Positions 6,989 to 15,432 of a stretch of DNA of 38,418 bases are shown piece by piece (position 1 is the stretch's first letter; each line of letters opens with the position of its first letter). The position numbers and the translations under genes were made by a program. The DNA is from an uncultured Chelatococcus sp. Its GTDB lineage: Bacteria > Pseudomonadota > Alphaproteobacteria > Rhizobiales > Beijerinckiaceae. The stretch spans positions 1 through 38,418 of the forward strand of contig CALMIK010000005.1 in NCBI GenBank assembly GCA_937863995.1, given 5' to 3'. The notes under the pieces are model-generated. The model made no database searches. It was not told where the DNA came from and saw nothing but the letters and a program-made list of their open reading frames with translations.

Positions 6989-7331
6989 TTACTGTTTTGG
7001 AAGCTCCACGGACGACGTCTATACATACCTGCTCCGCAAAACCCGCCTGACGACCCCGGAGGCTTGCGCTTACCTCCGGGAACACCACGGCATCAATCTA
7101 GCCGCCTCGACGCTTGCCAAAATGCGCTGCCAGGGCGGCGGGCCGCCGTTCCAGAAATTCGGCCGCGCGGTTCTTTATCTCCGCGCGGAAATCGATAAGT
7201 GGGTGAGCGATGGTCTGATCAAGCCTGTCGTCCCCGTATCCATACACGAAACCGGAACAGGGGGCTTGAGCGATGGCACAGCCAGCATCGCGCCCGATCA
7301 GCCGTGCGCCGCGTTTGCTGAAACGCTATGA
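6972..7331 (+). CDS. AlpA-like helix-turn-helix protein
   Basis: A 119-residue protein with a DNA-binding domain of the excisionase/AlpA type: LTTPEACAYLREHHGINLAA, then STLAKMRCQGGGPPFQKFGR and a wing ending AEIDKWVSDGL. It resembles the 84-residue protein of the second element at 37881-38135, which shares the pattern ITIAAATLAKLASTGGGPQF. The start overlaps the preceding gene by 17 bases and the end overlaps the next by 59 bases, so one of these starts may be misplaced. Such proteins commonly act as excision factors or switch on element genes. This role is inferred. Confidence 0.65.
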   Translation: MKTASDYCFGSSTDDVYTYLLRKTRLTTPEACAYLREHHGINLAASTLAKMRCQGGGPPFQKFGRAVLYLRAEIDKWVSDGLIKPVVPVSIHETGTGGLSDGTASIAPDQPCAAFAETL

Positions 7332-7512
7332 GGCGGCGGCGTATTTGAGCGTGTCCGAAAACAAGTTCGACGAGATGGTGCGGGACGGTCGCATGCCGCC
7401 CCCGAAGCTGATCGACCGGCGCAAGGCCTGGGACGTGTACGAGCTCGACGCGCGGATCGACAATCTGCCTTCGGACGGCGACAGCGACACCGATACCACA
7501 TGGGACGATTGA
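7273..7512 (+). CDS. Small helix-turn-helix protein, excisionase-like
   Basis: A 79-residue protein with RLLKRYEAAAYLSVSENKFD and then MVRDGRMPPPKLIDRRKAWD, a compact winged helix of the AlpA/excisionase type. The C-terminus is very acidic (SDGDSDTDTTWDD). It ends one base before the integrase start, so the two are almost surely co-expressed, as expected for an excisionase. It overlaps the end of the previous gene by 59 bases in another frame. Directing the integrase toward excision is the usual role of this gene pairing, inferred here. Confidence 0.7.
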   Translation: MAQPASRPISRAPRLLKRYEAAAYLSVSENKFDEMVRDGRMPPPKLIDRRKAWDVYELDARIDNLPSDGDSDTDTTWDD

Positions 7513-7513
7513 G

Positions 7514-8593
7514 ATGCCGCGCAAAAACCCGTCCCACGTCGAGAGCTGGCGCGACAGACACGGCAAGTTGCGGGTCTACTTCCGGCGCGGCAACGAGCCG
7601 AGAGTACCCCTCCCGGATACCATCGGTTCGGACGAATTTAACGCGGCCTATGCCGCGGCGCTGGCGGGCGATACCGCCACGCGGGTTGCGAAGCGCCCTG
7701 CGCCCGTCGATGGCACCCTCGACGCACTCATCATGTCCTACATGAAGAGCGCCGACTATCGCGGACTGCGAGACACCACGAAAAAAGGTTACATCTCGCG
7801 GATGGATGCGCTGCGCACCAGTCACGGTCATCGCACCGTGAAAGGACTGACGCGGGAGCGCATCAACGAAAGGATCATGCTCCCCTATGCGGACAAGCCG
7901 GGTGCTGGCATCAACATTCTCAAGATGCTTCGCGTCCTCATCCGTCATGCCATCGAGATAGGCTGGCTCGACCGCGACCCTTCCGTCGGGATCAAGCGCC
8001 CGAAAGGCAAGGAAGTCCGCGCCTGGACAGACGCCGAGATCGCCCGGTTTGAGGCGAAATGGGCGCCAGGCACCAAACAACGCCTCGCGTTCGCGCTGAT
8101 GCTGTTCACCGGCCAGCGCCGTTCCGACGTGCATCGGATGACGTGGGCAGACATCAGCGACGGCGCACTCCGGGTCATCCAGCAGAAAACCGGGGCGCGG
8201 CTCGCGATCCCCTTGCACGCGCGACTGCGGCAAGTTCTCACGGCCGCTGACCGCTCGCATGTGACGATCGTCAACACCGAGTACGGCAAGCCCTTCACCG
8301 TCGACGGCTTCAGCCAGTTCATGAGGGATGCCATCACCGCCGCAAGCCTGCCCCTCGATTGCCAGCCGCACGGCCTGCGCAAGGCAGCCGGAAGGATGCT
8401 CGCGGAAGCCGGATGCACGGCGCACGAAATCATGTCCGTCCTCGGCCACAAGACGCTGGCGGAGGCGGAACGCTACACGCGCGACGCCGATCAGAAGCGG
8501 CTTGCTGCGAGTGCGATCACGAAGATGGAAGGACGAAGGCAGAACAAGGGTTCCCAAACCGCTATGGAAAAATTTGGGAAAACGTCAGATTAG
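7514..8593 (+). CDS. Tyrosine recombinase, phage-type integrase
   Basis: A 359-residue site-specific recombinase. The N-terminal part (about 60-150) is the core-binding domain. The catalytic domain shows R202 in TGQRRSDV, H286 and R289 in PHGLR, H312 in GHKTL and the nucleophile Y321 in AERYT, so the active site is complete. It lies at the end of the element, reading toward tRNA-Glu, 30 bases from the tRNA 3' end. The tRNA 3' part is therefore the probable attachment site. It follows the excisionase-like gene after one base. Confidence 0.95.
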   Translation: MPRKNPSHVESWRDRHGKLRVYFRRGNEPRVPLPDTIGSDEFNAAYAAALAGDTATRVAKRPAPVDGTLDALIMSYMKSADYRGLRDTTKKGYISRMDALRTSHGHRTVKGLTRERINERIMLPYADKPGAGINILKMLRVLIRHAIEIGWLDRDPSVGIKRPKGKEVRAWTDAEIARFEAKWAPGTKQRLAFALMLFTGQRRSDVHRMTWADISDGALRVIQQKTGARLAIPLHARLRQVLTAADRSHVTIVNTEYGKPFTVDGFSQFMRDAITAASLPLDCQPHGLRKAAGRMLAEAGCTAHEIMSVLGHKTLAEAERYTRDADQKRLAASAITKMEGRRQNKGSQTAMEKFGKTSD

Positions 8594-8623
8594 AAGGAAC
8601 TATCAATATGTTAGCCAGCCAGC

Positions 8624-8699
8624 TGGCGCTCCCAAGGGGAATCGAACCCCTGTTTTCGCCGTGAGAGGGCGACGTCCTAGACCGCTAGACGATGGGAGC
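8624..8699 (-). tRNA. tRNA-Glu (anticodon CTC)
   Basis: A 76-base cloverleaf on the minus strand. The acceptor stem GCTCCCA/TGGGAGC, T arm GGTTCGATTCC and anticodon loop CTCTCAC give the anticodon CTC, which reads GAG. The discriminator is G and CCA is encoded. The 3' end faces the integrase gene, marking the likely attachment site. Confidence 0.95.
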
Positions 8700-8792
8700 G
8701 TGCTGAGCAGATGGCTCGTATAGCCACTGCTCGCGGACAATGCAAGCATGATTTGCGAAAAATCGTGCGGATATGTGGACGCCCCGGCGCGC

Positions 8793-8806
8793 GCTGTTAT
8801 AACAGC
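8793..8806. promoter_or_regulatory. 14-base perfect palindrome upstream of the pseudouridine synthase
   Basis: GCTGTTATAACAGC is a perfect palindrome located about 120 bases before the preferred start of the RluA-family gene. It could be a binding site for a dimeric regulator, but no regulator is nearby and a single short palindrome in this much DNA can occur by chance. Confidence 0.25.
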
Positions 8807-8927
8807 CTGCCAACACCGGCGTTTCCGTTGCCCTTCGTGCGGCGCGACGCCATTTTCCGCTTGGCGGCCGACAGCGGGATGCAAGCCCGAACCGGGCCCG
8901 CTGCAAAAAAGCTTCGCAGAGGTTTCA

Positions 8928-10022
8928 TTGAGCGCATTCCAGGACGATATCGAGGATGAACGGCTGACCTTCGTCGTGCCCGAGGCAACAGCCGGCCGTC
9001 TCGACAAGGTGCTCGCCGAGGCCGTTGCCGGCGCGCAGCAGGATACGCACTCGGGATTGTCGCGCAGCCGTCTCCAGCAGCTGATTCGCGCCGGCATGGT
9101 GACAGTCGATGGCGTCGTCACCGAAGATCCGGGCGCTCGCGTGACGGCGGGAACGGAACTCGGCCTCGCGGTTCCTCCGCCGGAGCCCTCCGCCCCCGAA
9201 CCCGAAAACATTCCGCTGAATGTCGTCTACGAGGATGACTGGCTCATCGTCATCGACAAGCCCGCCGGCATCGTGGTGCATCCTGCTCCCGGCTCGCCCA
9301 ACGGCACACTCGTCAACGCGCTGCTTGCTCATTGCGGCGACAGCCTGTCGGGGATCGGCGGCGTGCGCCGGCCCGGCATCGTGCACCGGCTCGACAAGGA
9401 CACTTCCGGCGTCATGGTCGTGGCGAAGACCGATCGAGCGCATCGGTCGCTCGCCGCCCAGTTCGCCGACCACGGTCGTTCCGGCCCGCTGGAACGCGCT
9501 TATCTCGCCGTGTGCTGGGGCTCGCCGCTGCCGCGCGCCGGCACCATCGACGCGCCTCTGGAGCGCATGGCGCACAACCGCGAGAAAATTGCCGTCGTGG
9601 CGCGTGGTCGCGGGCGCGAGGCCATCACCCATTATCGCGTTGAGGAAAGCTACGGGTCGGGAGCGAGTGCGGATTCCGCAGGCCGCTCCAGGACGCGGTC
9701 GGCTGGCAAAGTGTCCGGCGGGGAACCGCTCGTGAGTCTGGTGCGTTGCGAACTTGAAACGGGGCGCACGCACCAGATCCGCGTTCACCTCGCTCACAAG
9801 GGGCATCCGCTGCTCGGCGATCCCCTTTATGGCAGCGGATACCGCAGCAAGGAGAATCAATTGGGCGACGTGGCGCAGGGGGCGCTCGCATCGCTCGCAC
9901 GACAGGCGCTGCACGCGACATGGCTCGGCTTCGCCCATCCCGAAACGGATGAGGAAATGGCGTTTGAAAGCCCCCTGCCGGATGACATGCGAAATCTGGT
10001 CGAAGCGTTGCAGAACCTCTGA
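8928..10022 (+). CDS. RluA-family 23S rRNA pseudouridine synthase (RluD-like)
   Basis: It converts uridines in RNA to pseudouridine; RluD members act on helix 69 of 23S rRNA. An S4 RNA-binding domain fills about residues 15-75 (RLDKVLAEAV, SRSRLQQLIRAGMVTVDG). The catalytic motif HRLDKDTSG is at about residues 153-161, with the active-site aspartate inside. RTHQIRVHLAHKGHPLLGDP further on is a second family signature. The TTG at 8928 is preferred: AGAGG lies just upstream and the protein (364 aa) then begins close to the S4 domain. The ATG at 8748 would add 60 residues unlike the family. Between about 245 and 265 is a Ser/Arg-rich insertion. rpoH follows on the same strand, a common order in this bacterial group. 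Confidence 0.88.
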   Translation: MSAFQDDIEDERLTFVVPEATAGRLDKVLAEAVAGAQQDTHSGLSRSRLQQLIRAGMVTVDGVVTEDPGARVTAGTELGLAVPPPEPSAPEPENIPLNVVYEDDWLIVIDKPAGIVVHPAPGSPNGTLVNALLAHCGDSLSGIGGVRRPGIVHRLDKDTSGVMVVAKTDRAHRSLAAQFADHGRSGPLERAYLAVCWGSPLPRAGTIDAPLERMAHNREKIAVVARGRGREAITHYRVEESYGSGASADSAGRSRTRSAGKVSGGEPLVSLVRCELETGRTHQIRVHLAHKGHPLLGDPLYGSGYRSKENQLGDVAQGALASLARQALHATWLGFAHPETDEEMAFESPLPDDMRNLVEALQNL

Positions 10023-10232
10023 CTATATCGTGTGCCGGCGCACCGACCGGCAGCCGGATTGTGCGAAATACTGTGTCTCGGCGGATGTGGGCGCGTGGAT
10101 GCACGAAACATGACGAGATTGTCATGTCGGGCGCCTTTCGCGCGGCCTGCGTCATGCGCTATACTGAAAGCCGGTCGGCCCTCTGGCGACCGCGTATGAT
10201 CCGCCTATGCAGGGGATCTGAGAGGAGGCATC

Positions 10233-11132
10233 ATGAGGACTTCATCGGCTCTGCCGACATTGGCCAGCGAAAGCGGCCTTAATCGTTACCTCAGCGAAAT
10301 ACGCCGCTTCCCCATGCTGGAGCCGCAGGAAGAGTACATGCTCGCCCGGCGATGGAAGGAGCACGGCGACCGAATCGCTGCTCACAGGCTCGTCACTTCC
10401 CATCTGCGCCTCGTTGCGAAGATCGCCATGGGTTATCGTGGCTACGGCCTTCCCATCGCCGAAGTCGTCTCCGAGGGCAATGTCGGCCTGATGCAGGCCG
10501 TCAAGCGGTTCGAGCCTGAGAAGGGCTTCCGCCTGGCCACCTATGCCATGTGGTGGATCAAGGCCGCTATTCAAGAATACATCCTGCGATCGTGGTCGCT
10601 GGTGAAGATGGGCACCACCGCCAACCAGAAGAAGCTCTTCTTCAACCTGCGCAAGGCAAAGGGGCAGATTTCCGCCTACGAGGAGGGCGATCTGCTGCCG
10701 GAGCATGTGTCGACCATCGCCACCAAGCTCGGCGTGCCCGAGCAGGACGTCATCGACATGAACCGCCGTCTGGGCGGCGATACGTCGCTGAATGCGCCGC
10801 TGCGCCAGGATGGCGAGGGCGAGTGGCAGGACTGGCTCGTGGATGGCGGTCCCGATCAGGAAACCACGCTCGTCAGCCAGGAGGAGGGCAGCAACCGTCT
10901 CGTGGCGCTGCGCGAGGCGCTCGACGTGCTGAACGACCGCGAGCGGCGCATTTTCGAGGCGCGCAGGCTGCGTGAGGACCCGGTGACGCTCGAGGATCTG
11001 TCGGGTGAGTTCGGTGTCTCGCGCGAGCGCGTCCGCCAGATCGAAGTGCGGGCGTTCGAGAAGGTGCAGGAGGCCGTCAAGCAGGGGCTGGCGCGTATCG
11101 AGAACCCGCACGCCCTCGATGCGGTGTCCTGA
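10233..11132 (+). CDS. rpoH: RNA polymerase sigma factor RpoH (sigma-32 type)
   Basis: A 299-residue sigma-70 family factor that directs RNA polymerase to heat-shock promoters. Region 2 includes LRLVAKIAMGYRGYGLPIAE, then GLMQAVKRFEPEKGFRLATY and AMWWIKAAIQEY. The RpoH box QKKLFFNLRK at about residues 132-141 is diagnostic. Region 4 ends with FGVSRERVRQIEVRAFEKVQ. The start has GAGAGGAGG upstream. It follows the pseudouridine synthase after a 210-base gap that should hold its promoter. Control in this family often includes DnaK-dependent inhibition and proteolysis; no clear RNA thermometer was recognised in the leader. Confidence 0.96.
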   Translation: MRTSSALPTLASESGLNRYLSEIRRFPMLEPQEEYMLARRWKEHGDRIAAHRLVTSHLRLVAKIAMGYRGYGLPIAEVVSEGNVGLMQAVKRFEPEKGFRLATYAMWWIKAAIQEYILRSWSLVKMGTTANQKKLFFNLRKAKGQISAYEEGDLLPEHVSTIATKLGVPEQDVIDMNRRLGGDTSLNAPLRQDGEGEWQDWLVDGGPDQETTLVSQEEGSNRLVALREALDVLNDRERRIFEARRLREDPVTLEDLSGEFGVSRERVRQIEVRAFEKVQEAVKQGLARIENPHALDAVS

Positions 11133-11133
11133 C

Positions 11134-11160
11134 GGCGGCCCCGGTGGCGGCCGCTTGCTT
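11134..11160. terminator. GC hairpin between convergent rpoH and phzF-like genes
   Basis: GCGGCC at 11134-11139 pairs with GGCCGC at 11148-11153, followed by TTGCTTT on the plus strand. It lies just after the rpoH stop and before the stop of the convergent gene, a natural place for a terminator. The T-run is imperfect. Confidence 0.5.
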
Positions 11161-12011
11161 TAAAATGTGACGGTTCCCTTGATGCATGGCGCGACGTCGC
11201 CGCCGATCCAGATGTCCGCGCCGTCTTTCACCACATGCACGCGCCCGTGCCGGCCGATCGCCGTTCCCTGAGCGGCGATGTAGCTTGCGGGCGCGATGCC
11301 GGCGCCGATGAGCCATTGCGCCAGCCCGGCATTGAGACTTCCCGTGACCGGGTCCTCCCGCCCGCCGGCAAGAAAGGCGCGTACTTCGTAATGGGCTTCG
11401 CCGCCGTCCGTGGCGGGGTTCCACGGCCCGGCGATGCCGATCTTGATGCCTTTTTGGGCGAGCTCTTCGAGGATCGCGTGGTCGGAGTCGACGGCCAGCA
11501 CCTCGGCGCGGGAGCGTAGCAGGATCCCAAGCCAGCCGGGTCCGTTGTCGATCCAGTTCGCGGCGACGATCGCTTCCGGCGGGAGCCGCAGTCCGCGCGC
11601 GATATGCGCAAGCACGTCCGGGTCCACCTCTCCGGCGCGCCGCAGGGGCGGTGCGGCGAAGGACAGTCTGCCGCCGTCGCGGCGCACGCGCACGAGCCCG
11701 ACGGCGCATTCCTGAACGAGCTCCTCGCCCTTCGCAGCCCCGCCCGCGGCAAGCCATACGTGCGCGGACCCAAGCGTGGGATGGCCTGCGAACGGCAGTT
11801 CCTCGAACGGCGTGAAGATGCGCACGCGGTAATCCGCCCGGTCGTCTTCGGGTTTTAGAAGGAAGGCCGTCTCGCTGAGATTGGTCCAGTTGGCGAATGC
11901 CGCCATTTGCTGGTCAGAAAGCGCATCCGCACCGAGAACGACCGCCAGCGGGTTGCCCGTTGTTGCGAGCCGGGTGAAAACATCGACCTGATAAAACGAA
12001 AACTCGCTCAT
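11160..12011 (-). CDS. PhzF-family isomerase/epimerase-like protein
   Basis: A 283-residue protein of the PhzF/diaminopimelate epimerase-like fold. It contains YQVDVFT and GNPLAVVLG near the start, and FTPFEELPFAGHPTLGSAH at about residues 60-78, whose glutamate is the usual catalytic residue. REDPVTGSLNAGLAQWL lies in the second half. Members isomerise small metabolites; PhzF itself acts in phenazine synthesis, but no other phenazine gene is present, so the substrate is unknown. The ATG at 12011 is chosen because the first conserved motif follows within six residues; the frame open to 12191 has no family match. Confidence 0.9.
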   Translation of the reverse strand: MSEFSFYQVDVFTRLATTGNPLAVVLGADALSDQQMAAFANWTNLSETAFLLKPEDDRADYRVRIFTPFEELPFAGHPTLGSAHVWLAAGGAAKGEELVQECAVGLVRVRRDGGRLSFAAPPLRRAGEVDPDVLAHIARGLRLPPEAIVAANWIDNGPGWLGILLRSRAEVLAVDSDHAILEELAQKGIKIGIAGPWNPATDGGEAHYEVRAFLAGGREDPVTGSLNAGLAQWLIGAGIAPASYIAAQGTAIGRHGRVHVVKDGADIWIGGDVAPCIKGTVTF

Positions 12012-12230
12012 GATGACGGCCCTTGTGCGCGAAAATCGCGGCGTGCGCCGGATCAGGATGACCCATAACAATGCTGCGCCACAACACAAAAGGAAGGCGC
12101 GTGATGTCGATGCGAGGAGTGAGACTTCCGCGCACGAACTGAGTTTAGACCGGCGTCTCACCCTGAAGTCGACAAGACGCGCCAATATCACAAGGTCACG
12201 GAACTATTGGGTTACCCTGTCGCGTGAATG

Positions 12231-12731
12231 CTAAAATTTTTCTTTGTTCTTGTGCAAAGAGCGATATTCAGAATTTCCGTCAAGGGCAGCGATAAGTATT
12301 GCGCTTTCTATGTGGGTGATAATTGCTTTTACGGTCGCCCCTAGTGAATCGAAATTATGAATGATTAATTCTTTATCTACTGGGAAGCGTAAGAATTGTT
12401 TCTCCCCCATATTGTCAAATCCATCAATAATTTCTGATAAGCCATCTACGCTTGGGAAGCCAAAATTCAGGCAGTCATTGAATATTAATCTAAAATTATG
12501 CCTGTATTTTAACTGAAGATCTTTTAAATTTACGCCGCGAGAGGCAAGAAATGACTTTAACGATAGCTCCAAAGAGTGGCTTAATAGATACAGGCATGGG
12601 TGAGGATGCTTTTCAAGCGCTGCTGAAGAAAGAATTTCAAATGCGGAGAAGTAGGATTTCGCCCTTATCATAAGCTGAGCAGCATAATAGCCTGATGGAA
12701 TGTCATTGTCATTCCCTTGCATCTTTTTCAT
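12231..12731 (-). CDS. HEPN-like protein in an AT-rich island
   Basis: A mostly helical protein (166 aa from the ATG at 12731). The pattern YLLSHSLELSLKSFLASRGV, then LKYRHNFRLIFNDC, is like HEPN-domain proteins, often RNases or toxins of defence and toxin-antitoxin systems. The classic R-x(4-6)-H catalytic motif is not clearly present, so activity is uncertain. Base composition and codon use are much richer in A/T than both flanks, and the gene sits on the 3' side of tRNA-Lys, which indicates transfer. No nucleotidyltransferase partner is adjacent. The open frame extends to 12857, but the first 42 residues are in GC-rich DNA and probably not part of the protein. Confidence 0.6.
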   Translation of the reverse strand: MKKMQGNDNDIPSGYYAAQLMIRAKSYFSAFEILSSAALEKHPHPCLYLLSHSLELSLKSFLASRGVNLKDLQLKYRHNFRLIFNDCLNFGFPSVDGLSEIIDGFDNMGEKQFLRFPVDKELIIHNFDSLGATVKAIITHIESAILIAALDGNSEYRSLHKNKEKF

Positions 12732-12975
12732 CACAGACTCTGATCGGGCGTCCAGCGAATCGATCACCCCCACACGCGCCATACGATATAGAGAGCGACT
12801 CCCACGAGAAAGGCGAGGGCATTTTCGAGCGCGGCCGGCACACCCTTGACCCTTCACCTTCCAAAAAGCGCGTACGATCCGATTGGGATACCCTGCTGCA
12901 TACCCTCATTGCTCGTTCTAGGGTGTGCCGGTTAGCCCCAGCGATCCGTTAAGATATTGTACTTAATGATTTATT

Positions 12976-13051
<76 letters not shown>

Positions 13052-13263
13052 GGTCACCAAGATCCTGACGCATCGTGCAGCGGGCGACCAATGCACCCGC
13101 TGCCGCGACAAGGCTGACGCGGCAGGAACCGCTATCAAATACGAAGTCGATGCCTCGACGTCAACATTAAACCTGCGGCCGGCGAAAAGCTCGGCGCCTT
13201 ACGCACAAGAGGCCGAGCGCACAGGAGGCCGAGTGCTTGAGCTTTTCGCGCGGCGTTGTGCTT

Positions 13264-13761
13264 TCAGCCGGCGGCGCCGTCGCGGATCGGCGGCTGGAAG
13301 GTGAGGCCCATGTCCCAGGGGAAATAAATCCAGGTGTCCTGCGACACTTCCGTGATGAACGTGTTCACCAGCGGCCGTCCCTGCGGCTTGGCGTAGATGG
13401 CGGCGAAATGCGCCTCCGGAAGAAGCGTATGGACCAGCGCCAGCGTCTTGCCGGTGTCGACGAGATCGTCGACCACCAGCACGCCCTTGCCGCCGTTGGC
13501 GCGCAGCTCGGGCGCGATGTCCTTGATGAGCTTCAACTCGCCCTGGTTCGCATAGTCGTGGTAGCTCGCAATGCACACGCTCTCGATCAGACGGATTTCA
13601 AGCTCGCGCGCGATGATCGCCGCCGGCACCAGCCCGCCGCGCGTGACGCACACAAGCGCATCGAAAGGCCCGGCTTCATGAAGCCGCCAGGCAAGAGCGC
13701 GCGCGTCGCGGTGGAACTGGTCCCACGAGACGGGGAACGCTTTCTGAGAGTGCGATGTCAT
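13264..13761 (-). CDS. gpt: Xanthine-guanine phosphoribosyltransferase
   Basis: A 165-residue purine salvage enzyme that joins xanthine or guanine to PRPP to form the nucleotide. The PRPP-binding loop [13 protein letters not shown] is at residues 94-106. [20 protein letters not shown] precedes it and WIYFPWDMG near the end fits the xanthine/guanine-type enzymes. The length matches the family. It stands alone on the minus strand with a short gap to the CinA-like gene upstream, with which it may share a transcript. Confidence 0.92.
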   Translation of the reverse strand: MTSHSQKAFPVSWDQFHRDARALAWRLHEAGPFDALVCVTRGGLVPAAIIARELEIRLIESVCIASYHDYANQGELKLIKDIAPELRANGGKGVLVVDDLVDTGKTLALVHTLLPEAHFAAIYAKPQGRPLVNTFITEVSQDTWIYFPWDMGLTFQPPIRDGAAG

Positions 13762-13844
13762 AGGCCAATATACCTTCGTCCGAAAAAGGAGGACGCACTT
13801 ACCACATCAAACCGCAGCGCGATACCCGCTTTCAGGCGGGCGGC

Positions 13845-14630
13845 TCAAAATGGGCCGCCGCCGCCCGATTCCGTTCTCGCCACCAACTGGACCACCGCGT
13901 CATGGGCGGCGGAAAGCGCCTCCGCGTCGCGCGAGCGCAGCACGAGGTTCGTGCCCGGAACGCCTTCCTCGAAGAACGGGTAGCTGCCGATCGACACGCT
14001 CGGGAACGCGAGCGCGATCGCGCCCAGTCCCTCCGCCACGTCGCCCTCCTTGCACTGCGCCCGCACCGTGTGGGAAACGACAGGGATGCTCGTGCGCAGA
14101 TCGGGCGCGACATTGTCGAGCATCGCGTGCATCACCTTGGGAATGCCGGCCATCACGATCACGTTCTCGATGCGGAAGCCCGGCGCTTTCGACACCGGGT
14201 TGTTCACCAGCGACGCCCCGCGCGGGATGCGCGCCATGCGCCGGCGCGCGGGGTTGAGATCTTCCGGCTTGAGATATTCCAGCAGGGCGGCGATGGCGCG
14301 CGGATCTTCCTCGAGCGGCACGCCGAACGCCACGGCGATGGCATCCGCGGTGATGTCGTCGTGCGTGGGGCCGATGCCGCCGGTGGTGAACACATAAGTG
14401 TAGCGGGCGCGCAGCGCATTCACCGCGGCGACGATCTCTTCCTCGATGTCGGGCACCACGCGCGCCTCGCGCAGGTCGATGCCGATGCCGGTGAGGTACT
14501 GGGCGATGTAGCCGGTGTTGCGGTCCTGGGTGCGGCCGGAAAGTATCTCGTCGCCGATCACCAGCACAGCGGCCGTTACCGGCGTTGCCTCGCCGGCTTG
14601 CGTTTCTTCACCATGTTGCGTGTCCGCCAT
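13845..14630 (-). CDS. CinA N-terminal / MoCF-domain protein
   Basis: A 261-residue molybdopterin-binding-domain protein. AAVLVIGDEILSGRTQDRNT at residues 20-39 and FTTGGIGPTHDDIT at 81-94 are the nucleotide-binding signatures of the family shared by MoeA, MogA and the N-terminal half of CinA. The C-terminal CinA deamidase domain is absent, as in many alphaproteobacterial homologues annotated as competence/damage-inducible protein A. The enzymatic role is unsettled; the N-terminal domain of CinA in other bacteria has ADP-ribose pyrophosphatase activity. Its stop lies 83 bases from the gpt start on the same strand. Confidence 0.85.
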   Translation of the reverse strand: MADTQHGEETQAGEATPVTAAVLVIGDEILSGRTQDRNTGYIAQYLTGIGIDLREARVVPDIEEEIVAAVNALRARYTYVFTTGGIGPTHDDITADAIAVAFGVPLEEDPRAIAALLEYLKPEDLNPARRRMARIPRGASLVNNPVSKAPGFRIENVIVMAGIPKVMHAMLDNVAPDLRTSIPVVSHTVRAQCKEGDVAEGLGAIALAFPSVSIGSYPFFEEGVPGTNLVLRSRDAEALSAAHDAVVQLVARTESGGGGPF

Positions 14631-14728
14631 CGCCGTCTGCTCCCGAAAACCTGTTTCGGGTTTTACGCCAAAGGAGGGCGAGGCTCAAGGAGAAGCGGAC
14701 CGACAAGACGGATGACGGTGTTGGCCGA

Positions 14729-14778
14729 TATTTTTATCCGGGTATATTGACAATACGCATTTAACCCGGATAAAAATA
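14729..14778 (+). promoter_or_regulatory. 15-base perfect inverted repeat enclosing a promoter
   Basis: TATTTTTATCCGGGT at 14729-14743 and its exact reverse complement at 14764-14778 are separated by 20 bases. The spacer holds TTGACA at 14747-14752, and an AT-rich -10 candidate, TAAAAA at 14771-14776, lies 18 bases on, inside the right arm. AGGAGG lies shortly before the DUF2239 start. Binding of a regulator to both arms would enclose the promoter. No regulator gene is adjacent. Confidence 0.7.
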
Positions 14779-14800
14779 AAAAGCACAAGGAGGAATTGCC

Positions 14801-15427
14801 ATGCACCATTCTCATCAACACGCGGCGGCATTCGCCGGCATGCGGAAAATCGCCCACGGTCCGCTGGCCGACGTGGCGTTGGCGGTGAAGGCTGCGGCGG
14901 ACGCTGCCGACAACGCGATGATCCTGATTTTCGACGACGCCAGCGGAAAAGTGCTCGATCTCGACCTGCGCGGCAGCGCCGCCGAGGTCGTGGCGCGTTT
15001 GAGCGGGGAGGCGGATTGGCCGGCGGCGGGGGATGGCGCGGAGCAGCGCGCGGACGAGGCGCCCAAGGTGCGCGGCCGGCCGAAACTCGGCGTCGTGCCG
15101 CGTGAGGTGACGTTGCTGCCGCGCCACTGGGAATGGCTTTCCGCCCAGCCGGGCGGCGCTTCGCAGGTGTTGCGCCGGCTCGTGGATCAGGCGCGCCAGG
15201 CCGACGGCGGCCGGACGGAGGCAAAGCAGGCGCAGGAGCGCGCCTATCGCTTCATGTCTGCGCTCGCGGGCGATCTTCCCGGCTTCGAGGAGGCCGCGCG
15301 GGCCTTGTTCCAGGGTGACGCGACGAAGCTGACCCTCCAGATGGCGGCATGGCCAAAAGACGTCTGCGAATATGTCATGATGCTCGCCAGCACCGGGCAG
15401 CGAGGGGCGCACTCTTCAGCTGAGTAA
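14801..15427 (+). CDS. DUF2239-family protein
   Basis: A 208-residue cytoplasmic protein. FAGMRKIAHGPLADVALAVK and then MILIFDDASGKVLDLDLRGS at the N-terminus, and RGRPKLGVVPREVTLLPRHW in the middle (about residues 88-107), are characteristic of DUF2239. The middle motif resembles HTH-linked segments in which a short region precedes a helical C-terminal half. The function is unknown. AAGGAGGA lies eight bases before the ATG. The promoter carries a striking 15-base dyad, so expression is probably tightly controlled. The gene converges on the beta-lactamase gene with only five bases between stops. Confidence 0.88.
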   Translation: MHHSHQHAAAFAGMRKIAHGPLADVALAVKAAADAADNAMILIFDDASGKVLDLDLRGSAAEVVARLSGEADWPAAGDGAEQRADEAPKVRGRPKLGVVPREVTLLPRHWEWLSAQPGGASQVLRRLVDQARQADGGRTEAKQAQERAYRFMSALAGDLPGFEEAARALFQGDATKLTLQMAAWPKDVCEYVMMLASTGQRGAHSSAE

Positions 15428-15432
15428 GGGCC

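Larger units (their letters stand above)
1..8623. mobile_element. Right part of an integrated phage-like element at tRNA-Glu
   Basis: The region holds phage packaging genes, toxin-antitoxin modules, small regulators and, last before the tRNA, a tyrosine integrase reading toward the tRNA. The tRNA-Glu gene is on the minus strand, so its 3' end (8624) faces the element, the usual geometry for integration into a tRNA 3' end. The left end lies outside the window: I found no second copy of the tRNA 3' sequence between 1 and 8600. No portal, capsid or tail gene lies between the terminase and the integrase. Stretches 4597-5351 and 6300-7000 are clearly richer in A+T than the backbone. It may be a prophage remnant or a phage satellite; the visible part cannot decide. 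Confidence 0.8.

Noticed and set aside
8748..8927. N-terminal extension of the pseudouridine synthase with a CPSCGA motif
   Set aside because: The extension has a single CxxC-like pair and no family similarity, and a TTG with a ribosome-binding site lies right before the S4 domain. It is probably the upstream region that contains a palindrome.
10023..10232. An RNA thermometer in the rpoH leader
   Set aside because: Only a small GGTCG/CGACC stem was seen and it does not cover the ribosome-binding site; too weak to report.
12732..12857. 42-residue N-terminal extension of the HEPN-like protein
   Set aside because: It lies in GC-rich DNA unlike the rest of the gene and is Arg/Gly/Ser-rich without similarity to HEPN proteins.
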